Shown: positions 1 to 9,000 of the stretch, in pieces
Layout of the letters: each line of letters starts with the position of its first letter
Position numbering within the stretch: the first letter of the stretch is position 1
Assembly (NCBI GenBank): GCA_021647705.1
Contig: JAKIUF010000008.1
Span: 60,299 to 124,298, forward strand
Direction: 5' to 3'
Length of the DNA: 64,000 bases
From: Gammaproteobacteria bacterium
GTDB taxonomy: Bacteria; Pseudomonadota; Gammaproteobacteria; SZUA-152
Notes under the pieces: generated by a model
The model's input: only the letters and a program-made list of their open reading frames with translations
What the model was told of the DNA's origin: nothing
The model's database searches: none
Position numbers and translations under genes: made by a program

Positions 1-507
1 CAAGGGCCAGATGATGCGATTTGAGTCCGCACCATCCGCCCGAGTATAAGTGATGACGACCTTGTTGCGACAATCCGCCGCGTTACGCAGTTCCTCCATA
101 AAATTAGCAACTTGTGTCGGTATTCTTACCAAGGGAGAAAATAACCGGGTCTGGTCCAGCTCTCCTTTTAGAGAATCTGGCAGCACCGTTTCTACTTTAC
201 TCAGTACAGACTGGGCAGCCATGGCTAAGCGGGGGTCTGCCCAACTATTGACAATACGAGCTCCCAGCGTCAAAGCAGCGATTTCCTCCCGGGTAAACAT
301 CAATGGGGGTAAATCATAGCCACGCCGAATCACGTAACCAATACCGGCTTCTCCCTCGATAGGTACACGGGATGCCATCAGGTCCTGTATATCCCGATAA
401 ATCGTCCGCTCGGAAACCTCCAGCACCTCCGCCAGCCAGCGCGCCGTTGTCACCCGTCGTGAGCGCAAAAATTGTACGATTTGGAACAGCCGGTCTGCAC
501 GTCGCAT
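1..507 (-). CDS. YafY/WYL-family transcriptional regulator (3' end cut by window edge)
   Basis: The reading frame starts at an ATG at 505-507 and stays open to base 1, giving 169 residues without a stop, so the C-terminus lies outside the window. The N-terminus (MRRADRLFQIVQFLRSRR...) is a winged HTH of the YafY type, with ERTIYRDIQDL as the recognition region. The end of the visible part (SNRIIWPL) is the start of a WYL domain, the sensor module of this family. It lies 7 bp downstream of a VOC gene on the same strand, so the two probably form an operon in which the regulator controls its neighbour. That function is inferred; the ligand is unknown. Confidence 0.85.
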   Translation of the reverse strand, partial: MRRADRLFQIVQFLRSRRVTTARWLAEVLEVSERTIYRDIQDLMASRVPIEGEAGIGYVIRRGYDLPPLMFTREEIAALTLGARIVNSWADPRLAMAAQSVLSKVETVLPDSLKGELDQTRLFSPLVRIPTQVANFMEELRNAADCRNKVVITYTRADGADSNRIIWPL

Positions 508-514
508 CAGGAGA

Positions 515-901
515 CTATTTCTTGAGATAAGTGATCAAAGACAAGGCAGCCCCCTGTGGATCACAAATAACACAAAATTTCCCCACATTCGGAATATCGC
601 GTGGCGCTAACAGGATTTTGCCACCCAGTGCTTCCGCCTGTTTTGCGCTGGCTTCCACGTCATCCACGGTGACATAAGCCCCCCACATCGGCGGCATTTC
701 CCCGGCTTCGGGCGTCATTCCCATGATACCTGCCACTTCCTGATCACCGGCTTTGGCCATCGTATATTCCATATCGTTGGTTTTCATGTCCTCAAATGCC
801 CAACCGAACATATCCCCATAAAAAGTTTTCGCGGCATTGACATCGCTAGTCATCAGTTCATTCCAGCTGAAAGCGCCATGTTGTTTCATCGTGTCAGTCA
901 T
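515..901 (-). CDS. VOC-family (glyoxalase/bleomycin-resistance fold) protein
   Basis: A 128-residue protein. The frame is open further upstream, but the start at 901 (MTDTMKQHGAF) is chosen because AGGAGA lies 7 nt before it and VOC similarity begins there. HGAFSWNELMTSD, AAKTFYGDMFGW and the C-terminal DPQGAALSLI are typical of single-unit VOC proteins related to the mycobacterial 27-kDa antigen Cfp30B group. Members bind a divalent metal and act on diverse small molecules, so the substrate cannot be told from sequence. It is followed 7 bp later by the WYL regulator. Confidence 0.85.
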   Translation of the reverse strand: MTDTMKQHGAFSWNELMTSDVNAAKTFYGDMFGWAFEDMKTNDMEYTMAKAGDQEVAGIMGMTPEAGEMPPMWGAYVTVDDVEASAKQAEALGGKILLAPRDIPNVGKFCVICDPQGAALSLITYLKK

Positions 902-1379
902 CGGTATTTCTCCTGCGTCAGTGATTAAAGAAAGCTGACTATACGCCTGCCCTACTGACAACCTGATGTCAGGAGTCATTGCCAAGGAATGGAGATTAAA
1001 ATAACTGGAGCTGAAACCGAAATCCACAGGTGTTGATACCATACCGGTGTTCATTGTTAAACCGAGAAAGCCATTCAACATCCCACATGATCTGAAATTT
1101 ATCGGCATTAATGCCAGCCGTATACCGGACATTGCATAAATGGCCACACATGACCCTTCTACCAGCGGCAACCCGCTGCTGTTATCAAACGATGATTATG
1201 CCGTATTGTTGGCTAAGGAACGTGATAAAGGGTGTGTTGACGTTTCATTTTCACCACGGTTAAACCTGAAAAAATGCCAATCAAGGCACGAGGCAAGAGG
1301 TTTGGTTCTTCCAAATGAACGGCCAGCAACGCCGAGTGGCGTTTTTTCAGGCTCAATCCGATACCATTCACCCTCACCT
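902..1379. other. Intergenic region, no supported gene
   Basis: There are 478 bp between the VOC gene and the stop of the LodB-like gene. Short open frames exist on both strands but none has a ribosome-binding site or a recognisable product. It should contain the promoter of the VOC/WYL pair. Confidence 0.5.
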
Positions 1380-2444
1380 TTATTGATGGCGTCTTTTCCA
1401 GAAGGGAGAATCTTTCCAACGATTTTCCTGACGATAAAATGTGTTTTTGTGTATTAAATAATGTTGCCAGATGTTTTCAATTTGATGTTTGTATTCATGC
1501 GATACGTCTTTACCGGTTTGCATGAGATCAACCAGTTGCATGGCGCTGGCCATGGCGTTGAACATGCCTTGTGATGAGAGAGGATCAAAGCTGAGAGCAG
1601 CGTCTCCCAACGCTGCCCAGCGATGGCCGGCAACCTGCGTCAGACGAGTCGAACTGGCCGCACTAACACCGCCATGAACACCACCATGTACCTTGCTGGT
1701 ACCATCAAGGTTGGCAAGGAGTCTGGCCATCGCCGGGCAGGTCAATGCTAACCTGATGAGTGCATGAAGGTCTTTTTTCACCTCGTTGTCCACCTGATCA
1801 GAATCTGTCTGAAAAGCAATAACCCGTTTGTGGTCGGGCAGCGGCGCACTATACCACCAGCCTGTTTTCGTCGCGGACAGTACACCCATTCGGGATTGAG
1901 TGTCGTCAGGCAAAATTGCCCAGCAGGCAATCAGCTTGTCAACCTGTTCTCTTTGCATGCCTTGCTGCCTGGCAAACGGTGACTGTCGCCCACCCGCATC
2001 GATCAGGAACTTCGCCTGAATCTGCCGGGCGGCATCGGTTGTGATATCCCAGTATTCACCGACATCCTGAGCAGAGACAAACCGGGCAGGCCAGATACAT
2101 TCAACACCGCGCTGATGCGCAGATTCCCGTAAAAACAGCTCAAACTTTTGCCGGTCCAAATGCCAGCCAAAGCCATCAGGGTTGCGTATGTGGTCAACAA
2201 TCTGTGCATGCTCACTACCCCAGTATGACTGCATGCCCTGGCTGGGCAAATGCGGCTGCTGATTGAATGCTTCAAGCAAGTCCAGGCGATGCAATATACG
2301 TCGCGCCGCTGGCGGCAAACACTCACCGATGCGTTGTAACGGCTCAGCCTGTTTATCAATAAGCACAACACTGTGAGTGGGCGCAAGCGCGATAGCGGCA
2401 ACAGCGCCCGCTACGCCTGCACCAATAATAGCAACATCGAACAC
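1380..2444 (-). CDS. LodB-like FAD-dependent oxidoreductase (quinone-cofactor maturation partner)
   Basis: A 354-residue flavoprotein. The N-terminal dinucleotide-binding motif is IIGAGVAGAVAAI, then RIGECLPPAARRIL near residue 40, and a second FAD motif GDAALSFDPLSSQGM near residue 290. This is the layout of the tryptophan-halogenase/geranylgeranyl-reductase superfamily that includes LodB and GoxB. In Marinomonas those proteins are required to form the cysteine tryptophylquinone in LodA or GoxA. Here the gene starts 2 nt after the stop of a LodA-like gene on the same strand, as in lodAB operons, so a maturation role for the upstream protein is the best reading. A free-standing oxidoreductase role cannot be excluded. 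Confidence 0.8.
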   Translation of the reverse strand: MFDVAIIGAGVAGAVAAIALAPTHSVVLIDKQAEPLQRIGECLPPAARRILHRLDLLEAFNQQPHLPSQGMQSYWGSEHAQIVDHIRNPDGFGWHLDRQKFELFLRESAHQRGVECIWPARFVSAQDVGEYWDITTDAARQIQAKFLIDAGGRQSPFARQQGMQREQVDKLIACWAILPDDTQSRMGVLSATKTGWWYSAPLPDHKRVIAFQTDSDQVDNEVKKDLHALIRLALTCPAMARLLANLDGTSKVHGGVHGGVSAASSTRLTQVAGHRWAALGDAALSFDPLSSQGMFNAMASAMQLVDLMQTGKDVSHEYKHQIENIWQHYLIHKNTFYRQENRWKDSPFWKRRHQ

Positions 2445-2446
2445 GT

Positions 2447-5398
2447 TTATTTCTTGCGTTTCAGGCGTTGCGCTTTTTCAATATTGCTCAGGTCAACCTT
2501 GCGATGGTGTGCTTCGCCATGCAACGAGCCGCCTTTTTCAAAAGCCTTCATCGTTACTGGCGTGTACGTTGCGCCTTTGGGCAGTGTGTCGGGCACAATA
2601 CCCACCTGCATTTCGGATGGAAAATTCTTGCTGTCGGTAACGCCAGCACGCGCCTGAACAATCGCCAAACTGTCAAAGTGATGAATCATACTGTTGATCT
2701 GTTTGGTGTAAGTCACCGGCTCTTCAACAGGAAGATCGTCCAGCCATGCACTACGGTAAGCAAACGATTGCGTGCGCTCCTGTTCGGAAAGTTGCTTGTC
2801 GATGGTTCTGGCATACATCGCTTCACTGAGAATATTATTGGGGACGCGTGCTGGCCAGAATGTCGGCAAATAAGGGTCGTAATCAGGTTCATAGCCATCA
2901 CGGCAACTGGCGGTATCACAATGCCATGGGATAGCCATCCAGCGGGTGATGCCCCCCGCAACCTGACCACCCTTCAATGGCCCGGCAGGCAGGCTGATCA
3001 CATCGCTATTCATGAGTGGCCCATAATAGTGCCCATTAGTGGGTTCAGTGACATCACTGTGTTTGAGGCGAAACGGTGCCATATACATTTTTGCCGTACG
3101 CATGGGCCAGGTCATTTCACAACCGGGATGAAATGCATCCGCCAGACAAAACTCCATAGCAGCCCGGGTCAGCATATCCGGCTGTTGATCAACCGGTAAC
3201 TGTTCAATAGCCGTAGATGCAGTCGCGTCAGGATCATAATCGGCATCAAAATCACCCTCGACCCACTGGTCGAGAAATGACAATTGCAAATCAGACAGGG
3301 TCGCATTTTGACGCACAGAGCCGGATGGCGGAATGCTCATCGCATCTCCATATATCCATGGCCACAGCTGCGCAGCTTGCGCACCGGGAATATCATCGCG
3401 ACGAAAATTATTGGAAATAGTTCTGCGCATCTCGTAATAAGCCGATGATGGATCACCCAGTCTGGCTATCCACTCAGGCGTTGTGTAGTCGAACTGCCCT
3501 CCCCAGCCGAAGGCGGCAGAAAACCCGGCGTTCACCCACTGCAAGTCGGTCATGCGCTGAAAAATCGGCAGGATATCCTGTGTAAATGAAGGTCGGGGTG
3601 GACGATTTAACATGTGGTTGTTGATCGCGACATCGCGCATCAAATCCCACATGGTGCGCACCGATTTTTGCATCGGGGCAAAATCGGGCGGCGCACTGAT
3701 CACCCATGCCGGCAATACGCGAAGCTCAACTCCTTCGTATTTTACGGTTGCGGTGACAGGACCATCAGCGATGTCGTCATACCAGCCTTCGTTGTTGGAA
3801 AACGTGACGGCGATGTCACCATTGATATTTTCTGCTTTCCCGTGGCCTCCCAGCATAACAAGCCTGCCGCATTCGTCGGTGCGCATTTCACCGAGATAGA
3901 CCGGGGTGCCCATAAAGTTGCCGCGAAAACTAAGGCTGTCGTGATCACTGATAGAACGGCCCGACACCTGACACAGTCCACCATCAATGAGCAGCGCCTC
4001 CCGGTTGGTAACATTATTATTGCGTAGCAATGACGGTGGCGCATCAGCGGCTTCGGGAATATCCAGCGCCAGTTGAAACTCATACCAGGATGATTTTTGA
4101 TTGGCCAGATGCGCAGACCACACTATTTCGGCATTATCCAGAGTCAGTTCCTTAACAGCTTTGCCTGCGGCATTAAAACCATATATTCGAAATTTCGCCG
4201 CCTGACGTTTGAGAGCACCGGTCTTATCCCGGTAAGGCGAATCACTGCAATCAGGCACGGGTTCGACAACTTCCGGACCAACAAAATAATCATCCGGACT
4301 ATTGCCGACACGCATCACACCAACCGGAGGATAGATGCCAGCATAAACAATGCAGTCACTGCCGTCATCGGCATCATCTTCAAAGGGCGGATTGAGTTTG
4401 TCAGGCTCTTGCCCTGACAACCCGTTAGCCTGCTGACGAGCATTTGCACTGGCCGGGTAAACCACTTTCCGTGCAGCAGCGATACTGCCAAGTGGCTCGT
4501 GTGCATCGAGTGTACGCCAGATGTTAAAAGCAAGATTTTGACCAAACTCACTCTGACCAATGGCGCAAATATCCTGTTGCGGAAAACTTAATTCGGCAAT
4601 GCGAATATAGGGACTCTCGGTTGTACTCCACACAGCACGCGCATCATCAATCGGCATATCGTCACAAGTACGCAACTGAATTTCGAAGCTGAATTTTGCG
4701 GGACCATTACGCAGCCGTTGCTGTAAATCAAGGGCCAGATAATCATTATTATCGAACGGTGCGCCACCCTCAGGGTTATCAGGTACCAATCGATATTTAA
4801 CAACCTGCTTGCTACCCAATTTAAAAGGCAGGATTGCCCAATAGTTTGCCGTCAAACAACTGGCCTCGACTTTCTCCATTGCATTGAGTACGTCACCAAG
4901 CTCAGGGTGGTCAGTAATATATTGCGGATAATTCCGATTAATAACACCTGCCGTCGTAAATGCGCACATTTGTGTTGCATCCACTGCAAAAAAACGATCA
5001 ATGTTTTGAAATATAAAGTCAGCAGTATCACCGTCTCCAAGCAGCATTTGACCTTTTACGTCAAACAGCTTTAAGCCGACACCTAATGTCGATTTCAGGT
5101 CAGGGTCGGTTGGCCCCGTATCGCTGGAAAAACGTACGACACATTGATAAGAATCACCTGCAAAAATACCGACTCTAAATGCAGGATCTATCTTCGGATC
5201 AATATTGAACTCACCATAAACGATGCCATGCTGTTTTTTGAACACTGCACGCCTTGCTGGAATGGCACCACCGGCGATGCCATGTTTCTGCCCCAGCTCA
5301 ACAAACATTTCTTTGAGTCGTTCGGCAGTAGAATCCTTATTCCAGCAGCTGACGTTGTTTGCTGAAGGTTCTTGCCCGTCATCCTTTTTGTCTGTCAT
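2447..5398 (-). CDS. Catalase-like domain fused to LodA-like (CTQ-dependent oxidase family) protein
   Basis: A 983-residue protein of two parts. Residues about 30-325 resemble the catalase-like superfamily: VVRFSS at 87-92, a GVGLKLF segment near 106, and FNIWRTLDAHEPLGS near 291-305. The position of the distal haem His of true catalases (the VVH pattern) appears to be AVF (51-53), and no proximal R-x3-Y motif is seen, so haem catalysis is doubtful. Residues about 345-935 match LodA-like proteins: WPWIYGDAM (679-687), the Cys-containing FCLADAFHPGCEMTW (750-764) and the Trp-containing GGITRWMAIPW (815-825). In LodA a Cys and a Trp cross-link into cysteine tryptophylquinone; Cys751 or Cys760 and Trp820 or Trp825 are the candidates here. 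LodA-family enzymes oxidise amino acids and release H2O2. There is no signal peptide. The LodB-like gene follows 2 nt downstream. The substrate is unknown. Confidence 0.8.
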   Translation of the reverse strand: MTDKKDDGQEPSANNVSCWNKDSTAERLKEMFVELGQKHGIAGGAIPARRAVFKKQHGIVYGEFNIDPKIDPAFRVGIFAGDSYQCVVRFSSDTGPTDPDLKSTLGVGLKLFDVKGQMLLGDGDTADFIFQNIDRFFAVDATQMCAFTTAGVINRNYPQYITDHPELGDVLNAMEKVEASCLTANYWAILPFKLGSKQVVKYRLVPDNPEGGAPFDNNDYLALDLQQRLRNGPAKFSFEIQLRTCDDMPIDDARAVWSTTESPYIRIAELSFPQQDICAIGQSEFGQNLAFNIWRTLDAHEPLGSIAAARKVVYPASANARQQANGLSGQEPDKLNPPFEDDADDGSDCIVYAGIYPPVGVMRVGNSPDDYFVGPEVVEPVPDCSDSPYRDKTGALKRQAAKFRIYGFNAAGKAVKELTLDNAEIVWSAHLANQKSSWYEFQLALDIPEAADAPPSLLRNNNVTNREALLIDGGLCQVSGRSISDHDSLSFRGNFMGTPVYLGEMRTDECGRLVMLGGHGKAENINGDIAVTFSNNEGWYDDIADGPVTATVKYEGVELRVLPAWVISAPPDFAPMQKSVRTMWDLMRDVAINNHMLNRPPRPSFTQDILPIFQRMTDLQWVNAGFSAAFGWGGQFDYTTPEWIARLGDPSSAYYEMRRTISNNFRRDDIPGAQAAQLWPWIYGDAMSIPPSGSVRQNATLSDLQLSFLDQWVEGDFDADYDPDATASTAIEQLPVDQQPDMLTRAAMEFCLADAFHPGCEMTWPMRTAKMYMAPFRLKHSDVTEPTNGHYYGPLMNSDVISLPAGPLKGGQVAGGITRWMAIPWHCDTASCRDGYEPDYDPYLPTFWPARVPNNILSEAMYARTIDKQLSEQERTQSFAYRSAWLDDLPVEEPVTYTKQINSMIHHFDSLAIVQARAGVTDSKNFPSEMQVGIVPDTLPKGATYTPVTMKAFEKGGSLHGEAHHRKVDLSNIEKAQRLKRKK

Positions 5399-5847
5399 GT
5401 GTTTATCCCTGACTGAAGTTTATGTTGCGCCGCTCACATCGTTATCGATATGAACCCGAATAAAAACCGTTTTTCTACGGAAAAACAAATCAGGTGATGG
5501 AAGAAAATGCCCTGATCTATCCTTGATCAACCGGTTGTGAATTGTTGATAATCCTATAAAATAGTGCAAAAAAGAATGAATGACACACTGACTGTAAAAA
5601 AAATTCTCCATGCGTAATACTCTGCTAACGCACATTTTTATCGTCAGGCAGTTTTTTATTTCCATCCCCTTTGTTTTTCATAGCATTTACTATTTTTTGG
5701 TCATATATCGTTCAATTCGGATCGCCACTTTCGCGCTTTTGTGATTGAAGAACGAGCACCAACAACAGGGTGCGTTATTTCATACATGCTCCTTAAGGAA
5801 CATATGCTTTTGACTGCGCTCGCACCCCACTCTGTTAAGATTAGCCT
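5399..5847. other. Divergent intergenic region between lodA-like gene and cti
   Basis: These 449 bp separate two divergently transcribed genes and should hold both promoters. An 81-codon minus-strand open frame (5420-5665) has no protein-like composition and was not accepted. A partly symmetrical CTCCTTAAGGAAC lies near 5790, about 55 bp before the cti start, and could be a regulator site. Nothing else is recognisable. Confidence 0.4.
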
Positions 5848-8277
5848 ATGTATCAACATCACAAAATAATCACCCGCAAACGCCTGCTGATACTCTCCGT
5901 TATGCTGCTGACCGGCTTTCTGGTCAACGAAATTTTGATCTCACAATTTGTGATGAAAGATATACCGGCATCCATCCAGTCTGATCTGGCTATTGCCGCA
6001 CAAAGTGAGCCGGTGGGCTGGGAAAACCAGGTAAAACCAGTGCTGGAGCGACGCTGCGTTGTGTGTCACGGCTGTTACGACGCGCCCTGCCAATTGAAAC
6101 TCTCGTCCCCTGAGGGCCTGCTACGTGGCGCAAGTACCGAAAGTATTTACGATCCGTCACGGGTAACGCCCATGCAGCCGACCCGCTTGCTCATTGACGC
6201 CCAAAATACTGCCCAGTGGCGCTCCCGTGATTTCCACCCGGTGGTCAACGAAAGTCTGCAAAATGACCCGGAAGCCAATCTGAAAAATTCGGTGCTTTAT
6301 CATCTGTTACGACTGAAACAACAACACCCGCAACCTGATATAGATACATTTTCCGATAGCTTCACTCTGGGACTGAACCGCGAGCAAACCTGCCCGACAC
6401 TGGATTCCATGGATGAATTTGCCCGCAAGCGCCCTTTGTGGGGTATGCCCTATGCCATGCCCAATCTGCAAGAACAGGAATATCAAACACTGATTTCCTG
6501 GCTGGCCCAAGGTACACCGACACCGGCACCGCCCACTCCCTCCGCCACAGTGCAACCACAAATCAAACACTGGGAGCTGTTTCTCAACGGAACCAGCAAC
6601 AAGCAACGGCTGGTCAACCGTTATCTCTACGAACATCTGTTCCACGCACACATTCACTTTGCCGATTCACCACAGCGGGAATTCTACCGGCTGGTGCGCT
6701 CACACACCCCGCCCGGACAGGCCATCGATGAAATCCCCACCACACTCCCCTTTGACGACCCGGGTAGTACACCTTTTTATTATCGCCTGCTGCGCTATCA
6801 CCCCAGCATCGTGGCGAAAAACCATATCGTCTATGAATTTTCCGCACGCCGTATGGAACGGTATCAAGAGTTGTTTCTAAAACCGAAATACTCCGTAGAG
6901 ACACTGCCCTCATACCAGCCAGAACTGGCCTCCAATCCTTTCAAAGTCTTTGCCGCCCTGCCCACAACATCGCGTTATCGTTTTTTGCTGGACGACGCGC
7001 GTTTTTTTATCGAAGGCTTTATCAAAGGGCCAGTCTGTCGTGGACAGATTGCCCTGAATGTTATCGAAGATCAGTTTTGGGTGATGTTCTTTGATCCCGA
7101 CCAGCCGGTGATTACCAACAAGGCACGTTTTATTGACGAAATGAGCAATGATTTACAACTCCCTGCCGATGGCGGCAGCAACCTGGACCTACTGCGCATC
7201 TGGACCGACTACTGGCAGGGACAGCGACGTTACATGGAGCGTAAACAAGCCTGGTTCAAAACCATTGGCACACACGATATCGGCCATGCCCTGAACTACA
7301 TCTGGGATGGTGATGGCAACAACCCCAATGCGGCTTTGACTGTTTTCCGGCATTTTGACAGTGGCTCGGTTGCCTACGGACTGGTGGGCGAAAACCCGGA
7401 AACCGCCTGGGTTATCGACTATCCGTTATTTGAACGCATTCACTATTTACTGGTGGCGGGTTTCAATGTGTACGGCAATCTGGGACATCGCATGAGCACC
7501 CGGATCTACATGGATTTTCTGCGTATGGAAGGAGAAGATTATTTTCTGGCCTTTCTGCCCGTAAGCCAACGCAAAGCCATACGTGACAGCTGGTATATGG
7601 GTCAGAGGGAAAGTGTCGAAAAACTGTTTTCTGCGCCCCAGGAATGGCTGAACACAGAAGCTGTCAATGGCTACCGCACCGATGACCCACAGAAAGAACT
7701 GTATAAATTTCTGAAAATCCGTCTTGCAGGTGCAACACGGCAGACACAGAATCTGAATCGCTGTAGCCTAACGAATAATTGCAAAAGCTCCCTGCCCATC
7801 GATGTCGAAACCCGGGTGGACAAAGCCATGAACGCAATTGCTCGTTTACAAGGTGAAAACCTGCATGCCTTTCCCGATGTGTCCTTTGTGCGGGTCAAGA
7901 CTGGCACAGAGGAGCAAGACCTCGCCTACACCCTGATTCGTAACAAAGCCTATAAAAATGTCACCTCTTTTCTGGCTGATGAACATGAACGGGATCGTGC
8001 GGATATCGAACAGGATACGATGACCGTGGTGAACTGGCTGGAAGGCTCTTATCCCAACTTCTTTCTCTCTGTGGCCTTGTCAGAAATTGATGAATTCAGC
8101 CAACGCTGCGCCAATATTCGCAGTGCTGAAGATTATGCAGCGTTTATTGAGCGTTATGGTGTGAGCCGTACCAATCCCGCATTTTGGGAACAGGCTGACT
8201 GGTTTCAGGATAAATTCCGGGATAACAAACCGGTACAGGCAGGGTTGTTTGATTTGAACCGGTATCAGGCTCATTAG
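5848..8277 (+). CDS. cti: Periplasmic cis/trans fatty acid isomerase, cytochrome c-type
   Basis: The 809-residue protein matches the length and plan of Cti from Pseudomonas and Vibrio. It has an N-terminal membrane/signal segment (about residues 12-34) and then CVVCHGCYDAPCQL at 70-83, whose CxxCH binds haem c covalently. Cti converts cis-unsaturated acyl chains of membrane phospholipids to trans in the periplasm without cofactor turnover, making the membrane more rigid under solvent, heat or osmotic stress. Conserved blocks include FKTIGTHDIGHALNYIWDGDG and YGNLGHRMSTRIYMDFLRMEG. It is a single gene with its own upstream region and no obvious operon partner. Confidence 0.95.
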   Translation: MYQHHKIITRKRLLILSVMLLTGFLVNEILISQFVMKDIPASIQSDLAIAAQSEPVGWENQVKPVLERRCVVCHGCYDAPCQLKLSSPEGLLRGASTESIYDPSRVTPMQPTRLLIDAQNTAQWRSRDFHPVVNESLQNDPEANLKNSVLYHLLRLKQQHPQPDIDTFSDSFTLGLNREQTCPTLDSMDEFARKRPLWGMPYAMPNLQEQEYQTLISWLAQGTPTPAPPTPSATVQPQIKHWELFLNGTSNKQRLVNRYLYEHLFHAHIHFADSPQREFYRLVRSHTPPGQAIDEIPTTLPFDDPGSTPFYYRLLRYHPSIVAKNHIVYEFSARRMERYQELFLKPKYSVETLPSYQPELASNPFKVFAALPTTSRYRFLLDDARFFIEGFIKGPVCRGQIALNVIEDQFWVMFFDPDQPVITNKARFIDEMSNDLQLPADGGSNLDLLRIWTDYWQGQRRYMERKQAWFKTIGTHDIGHALNYIWDGDGNNPNAALTVFRHFDSGSVAYGLVGENPETAWVIDYPLFERIHYLLVAGFNVYGNLGHRMSTRIYMDFLRMEGEDYFLAFLPVSQRKAIRDSWYMGQRESVEKLFSAPQEWLNTEAVNGYRTDDPQKELYKFLKIRLAGATRQTQNLNRCSLTNNCKSSLPIDVETRVDKAMNAIARLQGENLHAFPDVSFVRVKTGTEEQDLAYTLIRNKAYKNVTSFLADEHERDRADIEQDTMTVVNWLEGSYPNFFLSVALSEIDEFSQRCANIRSAEDYAAFIERYGVSRTNPAFWEQADWFQDKFRDNKPVQAGLFDLNRYQAH

Positions 8278-8329
8278 TCGCCTCAGAAAAGCGAATTTGT
8301 GGTGAAAGCAAAGGAAGTGCTTTGGAGAT

Positions 8330-8392
8330 GTGTGGTGTTATTAACGCAGAGTACGCAGAGGCGCAAAGGGCGCAGAGAAAAAACCTTTTTAC
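8330..8392. repeat. GCAGAG/GCAAAG repeat, copy 1 (one arm only)
   Basis: TTAACGCAGAGTACGCAGAG followed by GCGCAAAGGGCGCAGAG. This is one arm of a dispersed palindromic repeat that recurs at 11749, 24098, 27846, 29692, 33551, 34347 and, more degenerate, 51508 and 53398. The inverted second arm is missing here. Confidence 0.7.
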
Positions 8393-8529
8393 TGCTATTT
8401 GTATTTTCCACTGGCAAAGCAAGATTGCTGAAAGACTATATTGAAGTAACTTCGCGACACTGCCGATAACACTGGCCCATATTTAGTGAAACCCGATAAA
8501 AACACTATTCTCGCCGTCCTTCTTTTGGA

Positions 8530-8847
8530 TCAGACATAAATAGCCTCTTGCTTTACATAGGGGCGTAATTTAGGCCGCAGCGCTTTTTCTGTCACCAAAT
8601 CAATAGAGACACCAAACAGATCCTCCAGATAAAACTGGATGCCAAAATAACGTTTCGATGTGGCCGGTCCATCAAAATCGACAAGAATATCAATATCGCT
8701 ATCCAGCTTGGCTACGTCTCTGGCTGTGGAACCGAACAGTGCCAGCGCAGTGACACCAAACTGTTTTGTCAGGTGAGTCTTGTGTGCATTCAATAATGCC
8801 AGGGCTTCATCTCTTTTCATTTTCAATAACTCAATGTGCTGCAACAC
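8530..8847 (-). CDS. MntA-like minimal nucleotidyltransferase
   Basis: A 105-residue protein with the polymerase-beta type signature ALFGSTARDVAKLDSDIDIL (G-S-x10-D-x-D). Proteins of this size are the antitoxin half of MntA-HepT modules, where MntA AMPylates the HEPN RNase toxin HepT. The GTG start at 8847 is preferred because GGAG sits 8 nt upstream; an internal ATG at 8820 is the alternative. No HEPN gene lies downstream (8278-8529 holds only a repeat arm) or upstream, so this is an orphan whose partner was lost or lies elsewhere. Confidence 0.8.
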   Translation of the reverse strand: MLQHIELLKMKRDEALALLNAHKTHLTKQFGVTALALFGSTARDVAKLDSDIDILVDFDGPATSKRYFGIQFYLEDLFGVSIDLVTEKALRPKLRPYVKQEAIYV

Positions 8848-9000
8848 TGCAAGGACTCCGTTCCGCTTCGGTTCTCCATGGTTGCCATCAATGATGGCGT
8901 TTCATACGAATATTGCCAGTATTGACAGCACATTGTGTTATTTCGCGATGGGTATATTTACCAGATTACTATTGGAAGCTTCCAGTCAGAAAGATACTCA

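Noticed and set aside
902..1379. Open frames on both strands (1140-1457 plus, 1213-1419 minus)
   Set aside because: No ribosome-binding site, no protein-like composition and mutual overlap; treated as intergenic.
5420..5665. 81-codon minus-strand frame upstream of cti
   Set aside because: Composition is unlike a folded protein and it fills a divergent promoter region.
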